Source: Doris montereyensis (Eukaryota > Mollusca > Gastropoda > Nudibranchia > Dorididae). From it: a stretch of 64,000 nt of DNA. The position numbers were made by a program, and so were the translations under genes. The stretch covers positions 192,001 to 256,000 of the forward strand of contig JAXRKP010000364.1 of assembly GCA_037039925.1 (NCBI GenBank), read 5' to 3'. Below, one piece after another: positions 1 to 55,985 of this stretch (its first letter is position 1; the number at the start of each line of letters is the position of its first letter). The notes beneath the pieces were generated by a model that was given only the letters and a program-made list of their open reading frames with translations, ran no database searches and was not told the DNA's origin.

Positions 1-1232
1 AGTCAAAGTATGAACATCATATAAAAGAGATGACAGTTGGATAAATGCACCATAGTTTATGTGATTTTGAGTGAAAAAAAAAAATCAAATGTCAAGTGAG
101 CAATGTGTGTCAGTTGCTTCCCTTAAAAAAATAATGTTTTTGGCAAAGAAGATTTTGGTCATTTTTTGTTTAAAGCTTTGTGGAAATGTTACGCATAAAT
201 TTGATTCGAATGAAATTGAAAGTATAGCTAAATAGTAGTCATGTTTGATGTAAATATATATGCACATCCCTGTTTGAATGTTGTGAATAAATGCAGTGCT
301 ATAGTAAGCGCAAGTCAATGAGAGAGAATGATGTAGTTGAAACTTTGTCATCGTTTAAGTTTTATGTGTAAGTTCTCTATTAAAAAATTTAATATTTTGA
401 ATGTAATTGAAATTTTGGTCTTGATATCTGTTTAAACTATGAATTGCACATGTTGTCTGTCATATTTGTTTTTGTCATATTAACATTTAAATATCAAATA
501 ATTATTTCAATAGTCAACTCATAATCTATATACATTACAAGTCTGTGAATGTTATTGTGGAGCAAAGATGTTCACAAAAAATGTAGCTTTGTTTTGAGAA
601 TGGTTTTTTTTCAAATTTCTTGACATAAGAAGAAAATGCACTTATATTTATACTACCTAGCTTGGATCAACACAATACAGTTTCGTGTAAAAAAATAATC
701 ATGAAAAGAGACACATTTGAACTGAAATGAAGAAAGCCTTCTTCCTACAAGAATGGGTTAAAAAAAAACTATTGACAATAACATTGTTGATTTCTGCATT
801 TGTGGAAATGTAAAGCAAATGTCACTATGTGCCACAGGCCGTGACGGACAATGTTTATTACTCTGGGTCATGTCTTCTCTATGCATTGTAAAGCAGAGGT
901 TCTTAAATCTTGATTTTGATGACTCTAGACCCCTAATGAAATGTGGAACATGGTCCCACACCCCCATTACCTGACTATCGAAATAAATAAAATAAATATC
1001 ACTCAGTACATGTACCTGTCACATACCCTCAGCATTTGATTACCCCTGTTAAGAACCATTGATAAGCACAGTAGGCCTATCCAGGAGACGACTGGAGCGT
1101 GTTTGAGGTCAAAGTACAATCAAATCTTTTCTCACTGACTGTAACAGAAGGGTCTATTCTTCACACCACCTAGACACCTTCTTTCTAATTGGACTCTACC
1201 AAGATCAGTGATGACGCACCAAGATTCAGTGA
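1..1232. other. Intergenic stretch with no recognisable gene
   Basis: AT-rich sequence with only short spurious reading frames on both strands, none with a recognisable motif or a plausible splice context. It lies beyond the 3' end of CSE1L. I see no element ends or arrays in it. Confidence 0.6.
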
Positions 1233-2400
1233 TGATTTAATTTACCCACATCCACAACTAAGATGATCTCTGGGTTTTAGTTTTTGGTTGGGATTTTTAA
1301 TTTTGCCAGACTGCCCTGTGAACAGCCAAGGAATCTTTAACATGCAGTGTTGTGATCTGCACATGGGACCTTTTTATCGGCCATCTCCGATGGGATTAGG
1401 TGTTGATCCATCTACAGTGGAACTCGGTTATAACGAGAGCCCCGTTCCAAGCAAAAAAGTGTCGTTATTCCCGATTTCCAAGGGAAACAATCAAAAATAC
1501 ATGTAATATGACTGAGATGTACTATTACTATATATTGGTTATTTCCACATTAACAAAATCGGGCCGTCTAATTTTCTTCCACTCCTTTGTAAACTCTCCG
1601 CTTGAGTAAGCAGACTAGGATCTTGTCTTTGACCTTTAGAATTGTGTACAAAGTACTAGAGGGAATGTCAAATCGGCGACCTATCTCTGCATTGGTACAT
1701 GCATTTTCTTTCTTCTCCACTTCTTCTATTATGGAAACTTTCATTTCAATGGTTAGCCTCTTTCTTTTTGAGAATTCATGGTATAAAAATTAAAAAGAAG
1801 TAAAGTAAATAAACAAGACGATGACTTGTGGCTAACGCAAGAACAAAGGTGTCGACCGATCACAACGCTTTGGCTTTGGCTGTGGTGTAGTGTAGGCCAA
1901 TGAAGTAGGCTACACATGTGTACAGTTTGCTATGCCACTACACTGAGTGCGAGTCGATCGATAATCCAACGCTTTGGCTAGTGCTGGCTGGTAGCGGGCC
2001 TACACATGTTTATAGCCTACGTACATTGTACTGTATGGTACGGTACTCGTTCTTTGTTACCTTCTCGCGCTCTATGGCTTGATCGTGAATGTGTGTTGTG
2101 ATATGCGTATGGATGAATGTGTGTGTTAGTTGAAAATTATGATTTTTAATTTCAGATAACCATTTTCGATTATTCAGGTCTCGTTAAAACAGCTCTTTTC
2201 AATAGAGAAATAATAAGGGAAAAAACGGGGATTTGAAAAGGTCTCGTTATTAACGAGCTCTTGTTATTTCCGATGTCGTTGAACATGAAGCACCACTGTA
2301 TCTGGACCAGGTGGTAGATTTTACTCGAAATTTGTTCAATTGTTGGTGGGCCTTTAGGTTGAGAGGTTGACACCCTGCTTCTGGACTATCGAGTATCTCC
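1233..2400 (-). repeat. tRNA-headed SINE (family 2), split by a Tigger insertion
   Basis: The two halves, 1233-1412 and 2301-2400, together match the uninterrupted sister copies at 14836-15025 and 47885-48112. Shared blocks include the stretch around CATGGGACC, the block TCTCCGATGGGATTAGGTGT and the block around CTGGACCAGG. The head lies on the minus strand and carries a tRNA-like B-box, seen best in the sister copies as GGGTTCAACCC. The interruption is exactly the Tigger element at 1415-2298 with a TA duplication. Confidence 0.75.
1415..2298 (-). mobile_element. Tigger/pogo-like DNA transposon, copy 1 (non-autonomous)
   Basis: The element runs from CAGTGG to CCACTG and is flanked on both sides by TA (1413-1414 and 2299-2300), as expected for the pogo/Tigger branch of Tc1/mariner. 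The inner terminal sequences contain GTTATAACGAGAG and GAGCTCGTTAATAACGAG. On the minus strand, at about 1785 down to 1560, it carries the start of a CENP-B/pogo-type helix-turn-helix protein, already out of frame because one A is missing compared with copy 2. No DDE catalytic domain is present, so it cannot move by itself. It is about 884 bp and lies in the opposite orientation to copy 2. Confidence 0.85.
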
Positions 2401-2832
2401 CACTGATGACGCAAAGATAGCACCAGTTTTTTCAAATATGATTGGCGGACCAATCACAGAGCTAGTTTCAAGCTTTTCTTGAGCCAATGAGTGGAAAAAC
2501 AATGAAAATGGATGTATTTTAAGGGCATTCCCCATCCACACGAAAAAAATCTGACCGTCAAGGTTTGTAGGGGCAGGACAGTTAGCCAACCATCACGCCA
2601 AAATGAGCAAGTAAACTCAGGTCTGAGGTACACGCACATAAACCTTCGCACCTATCCAGATCCAATTGGGGAATGTTTAAGATTAAGATCAAAGTTTATG
2701 CATGTGTAGTTTATATGGCCAAAAAATGGTATGAGTAAGTTTGCGTGCTTATAAGCCCCCCCCCCAAATCGTCTTGTCATACACTTTATTTACTTTTATA
2801 CTACATTAAAATTTATTGTATTTTGCTATTGC

Positions 2833-3090
2833 TACACTGTAGCCTATTGGTTAAGTTGCCAGACTTAGGATTATGAGGTCCTGGCTTTAAATTAATTAAA
2901 TCCTAGCAATGCTGTCTAATCTTGTGTTCCTTGGGGAAGAAACATGCATTTCCCCCCACTCAAGCCAGGTGCAAACGGTTACAGCACGAGCTTGGGAGTA
3001 AAGACCTGCGTCAGATTAGCGTCTTGTCCAGGAGGTGATTATTATCACCTGTTCCATTTCATGTTACTGAAACCGTGGTAAGAAAAATGC
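2833..3090 (+). repeat. tRNA-headed SINE (family 1)
   Basis: The start reads like a tRNA head, with an A-box-like TAGCCTATTGGTTAAG and a degenerate B-box-like CCTGGCTTTAAATT. A conserved body follows (TGTTCCTTGGG, then a segment matching GTCTTGTCCAGGAGGTGATT). The reverse complement matches the copies at 16455-16712, 37594-37875 and 55684-55985. Boundaries are approximate. Confidence 0.7.
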
Positions 3091-3334
3091 TACTGCATCC
3101 GTGAAACTGACACTAGTAGTAGTAGCCTCTTCTTGACCTTTTTAAAAATGTAGCGTACTAATCGTAGAAATTTAAATGATTTTATTTACCACAATTAGTG
3201 AAGTATATCTCCCCCCTCCCCCACACCTTTGTTTCTTTTTCAAAAAGCAGTCTTGGTGACATAAAAGATTTGAATACATGTATTAAAATGTAAAAAAGGA
3301 GGATTGACCATATTAGGTTAAGTTTCTTTGTTTA

Positions 3335-3432
3335 ATTAAAATTTACCCCATCCACCATGTAGTAGTGGTGAATTAAGAGGAAACAGCAAAATAAAAGAGT
3401 AAAAGAAAAGAAGTAGGACCTACCAGCTGCGC
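3335..3432 (-). repeat. Short dispersed repeat, family 4
   Basis: One of nine copies in the window of a roughly 100-130 bp repeat. Its sense strand contains CTTTCCTTTCACTC, then TTCCTCTTAATTCACC, then a block like GAGATCACCATGGTGGACAG. This copy lies 3' of CSE1L in the same orientation as CSE1L. The family is not recognised; it has no tRNA-like box that I can see. Confidence 0.65.
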
Positions 3433-4574
3433 CCACCAATCGCCCATAATAATAATAGATTAAGAATAATCAAAACAAAAACTTTAATATAATGACAAAA
3501 TAGTGGCACTAATGTCGCCAAAGAGAGAAAAAAGCAACGATACACATAAAAACTAAAACAAAAACTCCCCAAAACAAACACAAAATGAAAACAAGAATTC
3601 CTGCTATTGATTCCAATCAACAAACCAAAACAAAAAGACAAACAAGTAGCCATATTTTTAATATTATCTGAAAAATCGTTTAGCTCTCAATTGAAACAGA
3701 AAAATGTCAATTTGATTGAATAGGTCTTACATGCTAGTGTTGAAACTTAAATTTGCATTAACTTGGTAATTATAAATACGGTTATTTTAATTTAAAATAA
3801 AGGATTAATTTCTTTTCAGATGTAAGGGTTGCAAATTTCAATGAAATAAACCTTGCAAAGCCGTATTTCACAGGTGTTGACCCTTTCAAGTGAATGAGTG
3901 ACCATTCTATTAAATAACTATAATGCCAACAAAGCTCTGTATTAAAAGTAGAACATAGGTTTTGCAACAATTGTGACAGGCAATCCAAAACAAGCACCAA
4001 AGAGCTCCTGAAAAACTGAAATGAATGTTGCAAAATTTGACTCAACATGTGAAAAAGCCTTGTGGATGCATTTATAAAGACATGTATAAAACAGAAGACT
4101 TCCAAAACAAATAGTGTCATACTGTTAATGAACAGTTGTATACAAAATAAAATGAAAAATAAAGCACTAAATAACATAAACAATAACAAAAGATCATGAA
4201 CATGCCTATTGACTTTGAAGAGCATTTCTGTGTATCATTCACGGCCAAATACCGAAGAAAAAAATGTATCCCCCCCCCCCCCATTATTTCTTCCCTTCGT
4301 TTGAAGCAATTTTACGAATTGAGTTATGTTATACTACCATGAAGTAATGCATTCTGATACATCATATTGGCTGATGTACTGCAACGTCAACATGCAGCTC
4401 CTACATCATGAAAAGAAATACTAAATTTAGCGTCACATAGTAAGGTGGGGTGTGGACACAAACCCAAAGTCATACTGTACAAAAGTAATATATGATACAG
4501 ACATTGCAAGAAATTCAATAGCAGTAGGAGTATGTCGTATGCTTTTGTATCAACAAGAGCTTGTTTGTGCATTT

Positions 4575-29005
<24,431 letters not shown>

Positions 29006-29278
29006 CTTTATTACTCACTTTGTTGTTTACTGACTCCAAATTCTGCAACAAAACGATACAAACAATTACAAAATTATAAAAATGAATAATTTTATTTGAT
29101 TCTGATAAAATCATACAGATACCTCCCATTTAAACATGCCTCCTCTGAGTAGACAGAGAGTAATTATAAATATGTTTAAGTGGAACTGTCATTTAATGGA
29201 TAGACAGCAAGGAGTGGGGATGGTCAAGGAAAAAAGTTTTAAGTGAAAACTTAAAATTTAGTGGATCTCAAGTTGGAA

Positions 29279-30263
29279 TTTGACAGATGGTTAGCTGGAA
29301 ACATATCTGCAGAATTTGATGCTGATATAGGAATAAGACAGGGTTGTATCCTAAGTCCTCTTTTGTTTATCACATTTATGGATTCAATCACAAACAGGGT
29401 TGTATCCTAAGTCCTCAAACCAGTAAATATGTATCAATGTTTTCATTTGCCGATGATTAAGTTCTGTTTGGAAAATCAGAAAGTGACCTTCAGTCGAATA
29501 TCAACATTATGAACAACGAACTAAATAAAAGAAGAATGAGAGTAAATGCAAAGAAAACCAAAACAATGCTAGTAACTAGGGAAGCTAAAACACATCTTAA
29601 ATTGGGCAGGGAAAATTTAGAACAGGTTTAAAGCTACAACTACCTAGGAGTAATGATTAACTCAGAGGGAAAACTAACAGAAGAAATCAAACAGAGAATC
29701 CAAAAGGCAAGTGCAATATATAACCATCTAGGAAAGGCATTTGTAGGTAAGCAAGAATTGTCAACAAAAACCAAAATGGCAGTATACAATACAATTTATT
29801 GTCCTAGTCTCCTCTATGGCAGCGAAACCTGGACCTTAGACAGTAGAGAATACAGTAGAGTACAGGCAGCTGAAATTCTAAGAAGAGTAGTAGGAAAAAC
29901 TAAAAGAGGCAAAATCAGAAACACAACAATAAGAGATCAAACCAAAGCAGATGGCATAAAAACTAAGATAGAAACAAATCAATTGAGATGGTTTGGGCAT
30001 GTAAACAGAATGAATGACAATAGAATAGCTAAATCAGTATGTATATACAGTGCTAAAGTCCAAGGTAAAAAACCAAAAAGGCAGACCTCTGAAAAAGTGG
30101 GAAGAAAATATAAAAGACGCATTGAACATTAGAAATTTTACTTTTTTTTTGGAAGGAAACAATAGAAAATGCCAGGACAGGGCATCCAGGAGAAAGATCA
30201 TCTCAGGCATTTGAACCCATACACCAAAAGGTAGAATGGGAACTGATAAAGAGAAATAAATAA
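29279..30263 (+). mobile_element. 5'-truncated RTE-type LINE (second copy)
   Basis: Begins inside the reverse transcriptase domain (AEFDADIGIRQGCILSPLLF, then FADD followed directly by a stop), continues through NAKKTKTMLVTREAK and an open frame (29653-30132) with LLYGSETWTLDSREYSRVQA and [12 protein letters not shown], and ends in an A-rich tail. It matches the 3' third of the element at 58629-61706 in the same orientation. The 21-bp block at about 29340 is repeated at about 29396, replacing about 30 bp of the normal sequence. It lies just 5' of the first mapped CSE1L exon. Inactive. Confidence 0.85.
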
Positions 30264-30604
30264 ATCATGAAAGCCTACTGATTGCCGGACGGTATAGTAT
30301 GGAATTTGTATGTTGCTGAAATGCACAGCAGTGGAGTTGGAATTCTATTGGAGTGAGCAGTCTGGATGATGGTGGAAATGTCGATTTTCGATATATCAAC
30401 ATCGTATAAAAGGTAAAGGTGAATATGGACGGAAGAAATATTCAAATAAACCGCTCATCACTTATTCGCAAATTAAATTATTATTTTTTATGGCTAAATA
30501 AAATGGACAACTGTCTTCAAAAAATGTCAATGCTGAAATCACACATGATCAAATTTTCATGTTAACACTTACATTATCCATCCCCATAAAGTATACTTTG
30601 ACAC

Positions 30605-31391
30605 CAGTGTTGGGCAATATCAGAAATTATGATTTTGATACGATATTTTTCACCAGAAAACATTCATATTATTCGATATCGGCAAAACGATGTTGATATA
30701 TCGAAAATCGACAATTGATTTCAATTATATTGTTCCCAAAACGCATGGGGTTTTGGGGGAGATTTTTTGTTTGTTGGGGCTTTTGAACAATTTTTTTTTT
30801 ACTGTTTGTCTTGCTTATTTGAGAGAGATAGACAGACAGAGATAGGGAAAGAGATGAGAAAGAGGGCTTGGGGGAAGGAAAGATAGGCAGAAAGAGAATA
30901 GTGAGAGATAGCGAGAGTGTGAAACGTCACAAGCCGCTGAGAAAACACACACACGCCCACACAACTGCCGATGATCAAACACTCTTTCCTTTGTCTACAC
31001 AACACACATGTGTCACTTTTTGCAGTGAAGTGTCAGCAATCATGGGGTAGCTATTAGACACAAACTCTCGTACTAACATACAAAAACTACTACTGGCAGG
31101 AAGAAGGAAACAAAAATATTTAAGGATAATGATGTTAGGCTCAGGCAAATTTGATCTGTTAGATCAGTAAACAATGGTGTGTAGTCGCTTGACTGATGAA
31201 GACATGACTTTTTCCGATAACCAACATTTCCAGACCTTTTCTTCATTATGTTTTTTTTCCATTTTTCTTCGTTTTACTTTGTGTCTAAAAAGAATATAAA
31301 ATATCATATCGTTAAGTTTCAATTTTGATATGATACAATATTTCAGGACATCGATATATCAACATTTCGATACATTATGCCCATACTACTA
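30605..31391. mobile_element. hAT-like MITE with 8-bp target duplication
   Basis: TTTGACAC occurs at 30597-30604 and again at 31392-31399, exactly flanking a 787-bp segment that starts CAGTGTTGGGCAATAT and ends ATTATGCCCATACTACTA. The ends are imperfect inverted repeats around TTGGGCA/ATGGGCA and both continue into ATAT-rich TATCG sequence. No coding capacity. The 8-bp duplication and CAGTG start fit hAT. Confidence 0.75.
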
Positions 31392-31411
31392 TTTGACACA
31401 TTCTGGAAGTC

Positions 31412-32450
31412 TTTATGGCAGGTTTCACAAAAATGGGACCCAATGATAACTTGAACTCTTCAATTAATCTTTCTCAAAGCCTACTTGATAAATCTTTTAA
31501 CATTTGGTCCATGTATAGCTTTTTAAAAAACATAATATTGTGAAATTTGCTTTCCATTTGTGTTGTTTGTGAATATATAAAAAACATAATATTGTGAAAT
31601 TCTGCTTTCCATTTGTGTTGTTTGTGAATATACATTTTTTGATAAGTCCTTTAACATTTGGTCGATCGATACTGACAACATTTCCCTGTTTTTAATAAGT
31701 CCCATTTTCACTTTATTTGACACATTGTGAAGTCAAATTGCAGGTTTTGGGACCCAATGATAACTTGAACTCTTCAATTAATGTTTCAAAGCCTACTTGA
31801 TAAATTTTGTGAAACATTTGAGAATTGCTCAAAAACCAGCAATGAAAGCTTTGACATCGCAGATATAAAAATCATTTGCAGTTTCATTTGTGTTGTTTGT
31901 GAGAATTTTTTTGTTATTATGTAACAACCAGGGCAATCGAGACTGAACTCTCCAAACCAGATTGCTCTTAAGTCCTTTTTCACCGACCTCGATTAAGTAA
32001 ATAGGTGAAGTCAACGACGAGTACTGGCATTGGACCTAGAATTTTCAGTTATTGCTCAAAACATGACTTTTAAAATCATTTGCAGTGATCCAAACCAGTA
32101 CAGCATTACGCCTCACAGTCCTTTATTATGTAACAACTAGGGAATCCTCAGTTCTAAGCTTTAACATGGTAACACTTGTAAGAAATATAACAGGTATCTC
32201 AATAAGCAGGGGGATGACCATTTTGTGAAACCTGCCTTATATAATAAGGAAAACTAACTCCTGACTGAAAACATGACTGTTTAGATCTTAAAGTCATATA
32301 TCTGGAATCCTCATGTTCTAAGCTTTAACATGGTTACACTTGTAAGAAATATAACATGTACATTTTCAGTCATGTGTCAAAAGAGGGGGATGGACCATTT
32401 TGTGAAACCTGCCTTATATAATATAGGAAAACTAACTCACTATCTGTTTA
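31412..32450. repeat. Patchwork of local direct duplications
   Basis: 31430-31520 recurs in part at 31738-31815 (shared CCCAATGATAACTTGAACTC and CTTCAATTAAT). A 40-bp stretch ending in TTTGTGAATAT recurs at about 31524-31575 and 31579-31632. The block TTAACATGGT.ACACTTGTAA with a following ACCATTTTGTGAAACCTGCC appears at about 32161-32255 and 32325-32435. No gene is visible. Part is shared, inverted, with 22690-22870. Confidence 0.6.
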
Positions 32451-33640
32451 GATCTAGAGATCTAGTTATTATATGCCTACATTTTCAGTCATGTGTCCTG
32501 AGACATCTCTTTTGATAAATTTTATAACGACCAAAGCATCATGAGTCATGACACGAGGTATTCAAATTAATGATCAAGAAATCATCTAAGTCCAGTTACA
32601 TTCGAAGAATAAGTAAATAAATTGACAGTAAGATACTTTGAGGTAGGGAGTACCACAGTCGGGACCCTGCCATTATTTTAACCTCTAACACCCTCTCTGA
32701 AAATAGGCCCTCCTCCCTTTACCCTCCTTACCACACCCTCAACTAGGTGATATTTTGTTATTATCTCTATTCAATCTCTTTACTGAGTATTCCTTAGTAT
32801 TCATATCATAATTGTAGTTCTGAACCTAAATCTAGATCTAGACTCTATAGTATATAGCTCTAAGAAAACAAATATTCCTTGTCCAGATCATCAAAGATCT
32901 AGATGTATTTTTGTTTCTAGATCTAGATTAGAAAATCTAGATCTAGATCTAGATGATCTAGTCTAGAAATCTATTCCGAGTATTCTTTGGCAGTGTCTGG
33001 CGGTCATTTATTGTGTATTGGAGGATCATCGGTAATAAAAACAGATACAGAGTAAGAGCTACACTTTTTCAGGAATTTTCAAGCCATAATACGAAACACA
33101 GACATACGATAGCGTCCGATGGGAAAATCAAATGTGTTTTAAGAATCCAATTTAGCAGTGTACAGAAATGAGCGACGATAGGCTCATGCCTTCAAGGTGT
33201 GCTTTTTTGTTTTTTGAAATTTCATCGTAGGCCTAGATCTACTTATCGTTCCTGTTCATAATCGATACACCTAAATTCACATCGTCGCAGAAAAATAAGC
33301 AAGAAGGTAACAGTCTATCTCTTCTTTTAGATAAATATAGAGCAATTTATGTTTATCACAACCAACCTTTCTAAAGCAAATATGATTGAGAACAGGGAAA
33401 TAAATTAGATATTAGACCTACTTGTCTTTTGGCATGAAATCATAATGACATGGGAGAAATATAATAGTACTCGATACCGGTGCAATGTCTGTCGTTCTCA
33501 ATAACCGAAATGTTTCTTATGCTTTTGTTGGTTATTGTGTTACTCTAACGTACTGTTGCTTTTATGATGCAAAACGTGTGAGAGGAATAATACTGCACCC
33601 GCAAAATATGATCTACTGATACTATTATTACAGCTACGTC
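32450..33640. other. Divergent spacer with CTAGAT-rich sequence and no gene
   Basis: Between CSE1L and WASHC5. Contains runs of the hexamer CTAGAT (for example 32826-32842 and 32916-32965) and otherwise nothing I recognise. Promoters for the two divergent genes should lie somewhere in 29043-34661, but I cannot place them from sequence. Confidence 0.5.
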
Positions 33641-33743
33641 TACTACTACTACTACTACTAGTACTACTACTACTTCTACTACTACTACTACACTTCTACT
33701 ACTACTACTACAACAACAACAACAACTACTACTACTACTATTA

Positions 33744-33811
<68 letters not shown>

Positions 33812-33816
33812 GCAAG

Positions 33817-33891
<75 letters not shown>

Positions 33892-33928
33892 TACTTCACT
33901 ACCACTACTTCTACTTCTATTCTTAATT

Positions 33929-33970
<42 letters not shown>

Positions 33971-34076
33971 AAGAAGGATAAAGATTATATATAGTCCATA
34001 TCCCCGCTCAAGTGCAGGCTCACCGACTGTACATCATGCATCTCCAGGCAGGCCAATAATAATAATAATAATGATG

Positions 34077-34149
<73 letters not shown>

Positions 34150-34166
34150 TGATAATAATGATGATG

Positions 34167-34200
<34 letters not shown>

Positions 34201-34228
34201 GAAGAAGAAGAAGAAGAAGAAGAAGAAA
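33641..34228. repeat. Compound trinucleotide microsatellite block
   Basis: Consecutive arrays: (TAC)n about 33641-33920, (GAT)n 33930-33967, a 90-bp unique gap, (AAT)n about 34054-34199 with GAT interruptions, and (AAG)n 34199-34228. The block ends about 430 bp before the WASHC5 start codon. Confidence 0.97.
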
Positions 34229-34661
34229 AGAACCAGAAGAAGAAGAATAGAAATAAAAGGAAAAGACTAATGTGTTCAGAGAACCGACAAGATCACATTG
34301 CCGGATTAGTTAAGACTTTGACTGAAGAAAGCAAACAAAAATGTATACTTGTTTATACCATGGACTGGCTTCTTTTGTAAACAGGAAGGGCGTGGAAATG
34401 TCATGTGAAAATTATATAGAGTTAAGAAACTTGCCTCCTAGTCTGCTATCACTATCATGATTCTTGAATTAGCCTACTTGGAAACCGCTTCGTTTCATCG
34501 TTTTAGTGAAATTAGTTCATTACAATGCTGTCAGACGTCTTCCACAATATAGTTTGATTCTCCTCCTGTAGTCGATTTAAATTCAGCGTTCAAGATTGAT
34601 TTTAAATAGCTACTAGAGTCTAGGTCTAAAATCTAGATCTACTACTACCGCATTGAAAAAT

Positions 34662-54284
<19,623 letters not shown>

Positions 54285-55135
54285 AGAATACACTTGCCTG
54301 AAAGAAGAAGTTGAATCTGTTTTGCAGGTGTATTGTTTATTTCTTACCAGATAATATAAAAGCTGGCAAAATGCAGGGGAAGTCATTAATAATAATGAAG
54401 CATTTGTAAAATAGTATTGTAGTCATTGTTAATAATACTATGTTCATTATGTTGATTATGGTTGTATTTTGTTTTGTGTCTTTTCATTTGCTCTTGTTTA
54501 TTTCAAGCAATTTTTATGTTTCTGTAAAAAAACGCTGTCTAAGGTGCCTTTTTTTATTCAGCCTTAAAAAGGCTCATTTCAAGTTACTGATAAATACTAA
54601 TAACCACACAAATGCCCTGTAATTGGTTGCCTGTTTCATCTGAGTACTCACTTAAGAGTTCATGTCTTACGTCAATTTTAGTGAAAGGTCTTTTATTTGG
54701 CACAAAAAATTATCATCCTTCTCTATTCCCAGCCAAAAAGTCCCCATAATCATTTAAAGATAAATTATCCTAAACAAAAAAGCAGATTTGAAAAAATTGG
54801 ACTGATAATATTATGTTGGAGGCTATAAGTACAAGCCTATTTCAGCTGCAAACCAGTCTACATTTTCAAGCTGTGGGCATTTTCATTTAGGGGAACTATT
54901 GTATGTATTGTTAGATCGGATATTCATATGTCTCTTGGTGCCATCTTCTTTAGCAATACTATTATCATCAGTACATTTTTGTGGGTGGTAATTTTCTTGT
55001 TTTATAGTTGTTTTTCTTTTCTCTTCGTTTTGTTATATTATCAATGATGCTTTGTGATATTACTCATAAATTAACACAATTGCTGTTTCGATTTATCCAT
55101 CTGCCCATCTATCTATCTATCTATTGATCTATCTA

Positions 55136-55192
<57 letters not shown>

Positions 55193-55683
55193 CTATCTGT
55201 CTATGATATCTCAATTTATGTATCTACCTAAATATCTATCTGTCAATTCTATTTATCTGTTCACCTATTTGTCTATCTCTTTCAATCTATCTATTTATTC
55301 TTTTGTTTTAAAATACCATATAGCAAGTGAATTTTGAATTATTCAAGGTAAAGAAGTATTTAAAATGTACATGTTTTTCATCACAAGCAGAAAAAGAGTC
55401 ATACTTTAAAGCCATCTCAATTTCATATACATCTTTGATGATTTTTTATTTTATTCCTTTGTTTCATTTAGAAAAGACTACACCACCCCCCCCCCACCCT
55501 TCCACCTCCAATGCCTATTCCTCTTTTTTCTTCTGCTTTGTCTGGGTCTATATGAGGCACTTTTAAGTCTTACATGGTTTGGAAGTTAGTTTCCTTTTCT
55601 CAGTCATTATTCACCTCTTCAAAACATTTCATGATTTACTGATGAGTTAGCATGAATGTGTTTGGTCATATGCAATGTTGTAA
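54285..55683. other. 3' flank of WASHC5, no further gene
   Basis: AT-rich sequence including the presumed 3' UTR; I see no canonical AATAAA close to the stop. It includes a (TATC)n run at about 55108-55203 and a C-run near 55485. Nothing coding is recognisable. Confidence 0.5.
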
Positions 55684-55985
55684 TGTAAGCAATGTTCCTT
55701 CTATGCCGTTGTGGTCCATAGAGCCGGCGGGGTTATCCCAGTTTCCATAGCAATAGCATGAAAGGGAACAGATGGTATTACATCACCTCCTGGACAGAAC
55801 TCTAGTCTGTCAAAAGTTTTACTCCCCAGCTAATGCTGGAACCCACTTACAGCTGGTTCGAGCGGGAAAATATATGGTTGAGTGTCTTTCCCAAGGAACA
55901 ATTGTCAGACATAGCATTGATGGGATTCAACCTCGACCTTACAATTCCAAGTCCTAGCCTAACCACAAGGCTATCGATGCTACAT
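55684..55985 (-). repeat. tRNA-headed SINE (family 1)
   Basis: The minus-strand head contains ATAGCCTTGTGGTTAGGCTA and a B-box-like GAGGTTGAATCCC. Body blocks TTCCTTGGGAAAGACACTCA and the CCTGTCCAGGAGGTGA equivalent match the family. Confidence 0.75.

Noticed and set aside
29653..30132. 159-residue open frame as a host gene
   Set aside because: It encodes the C-terminal part of a LINE reverse transcriptase ([20 protein letters not shown]) and matches the copy at 58629-61706.
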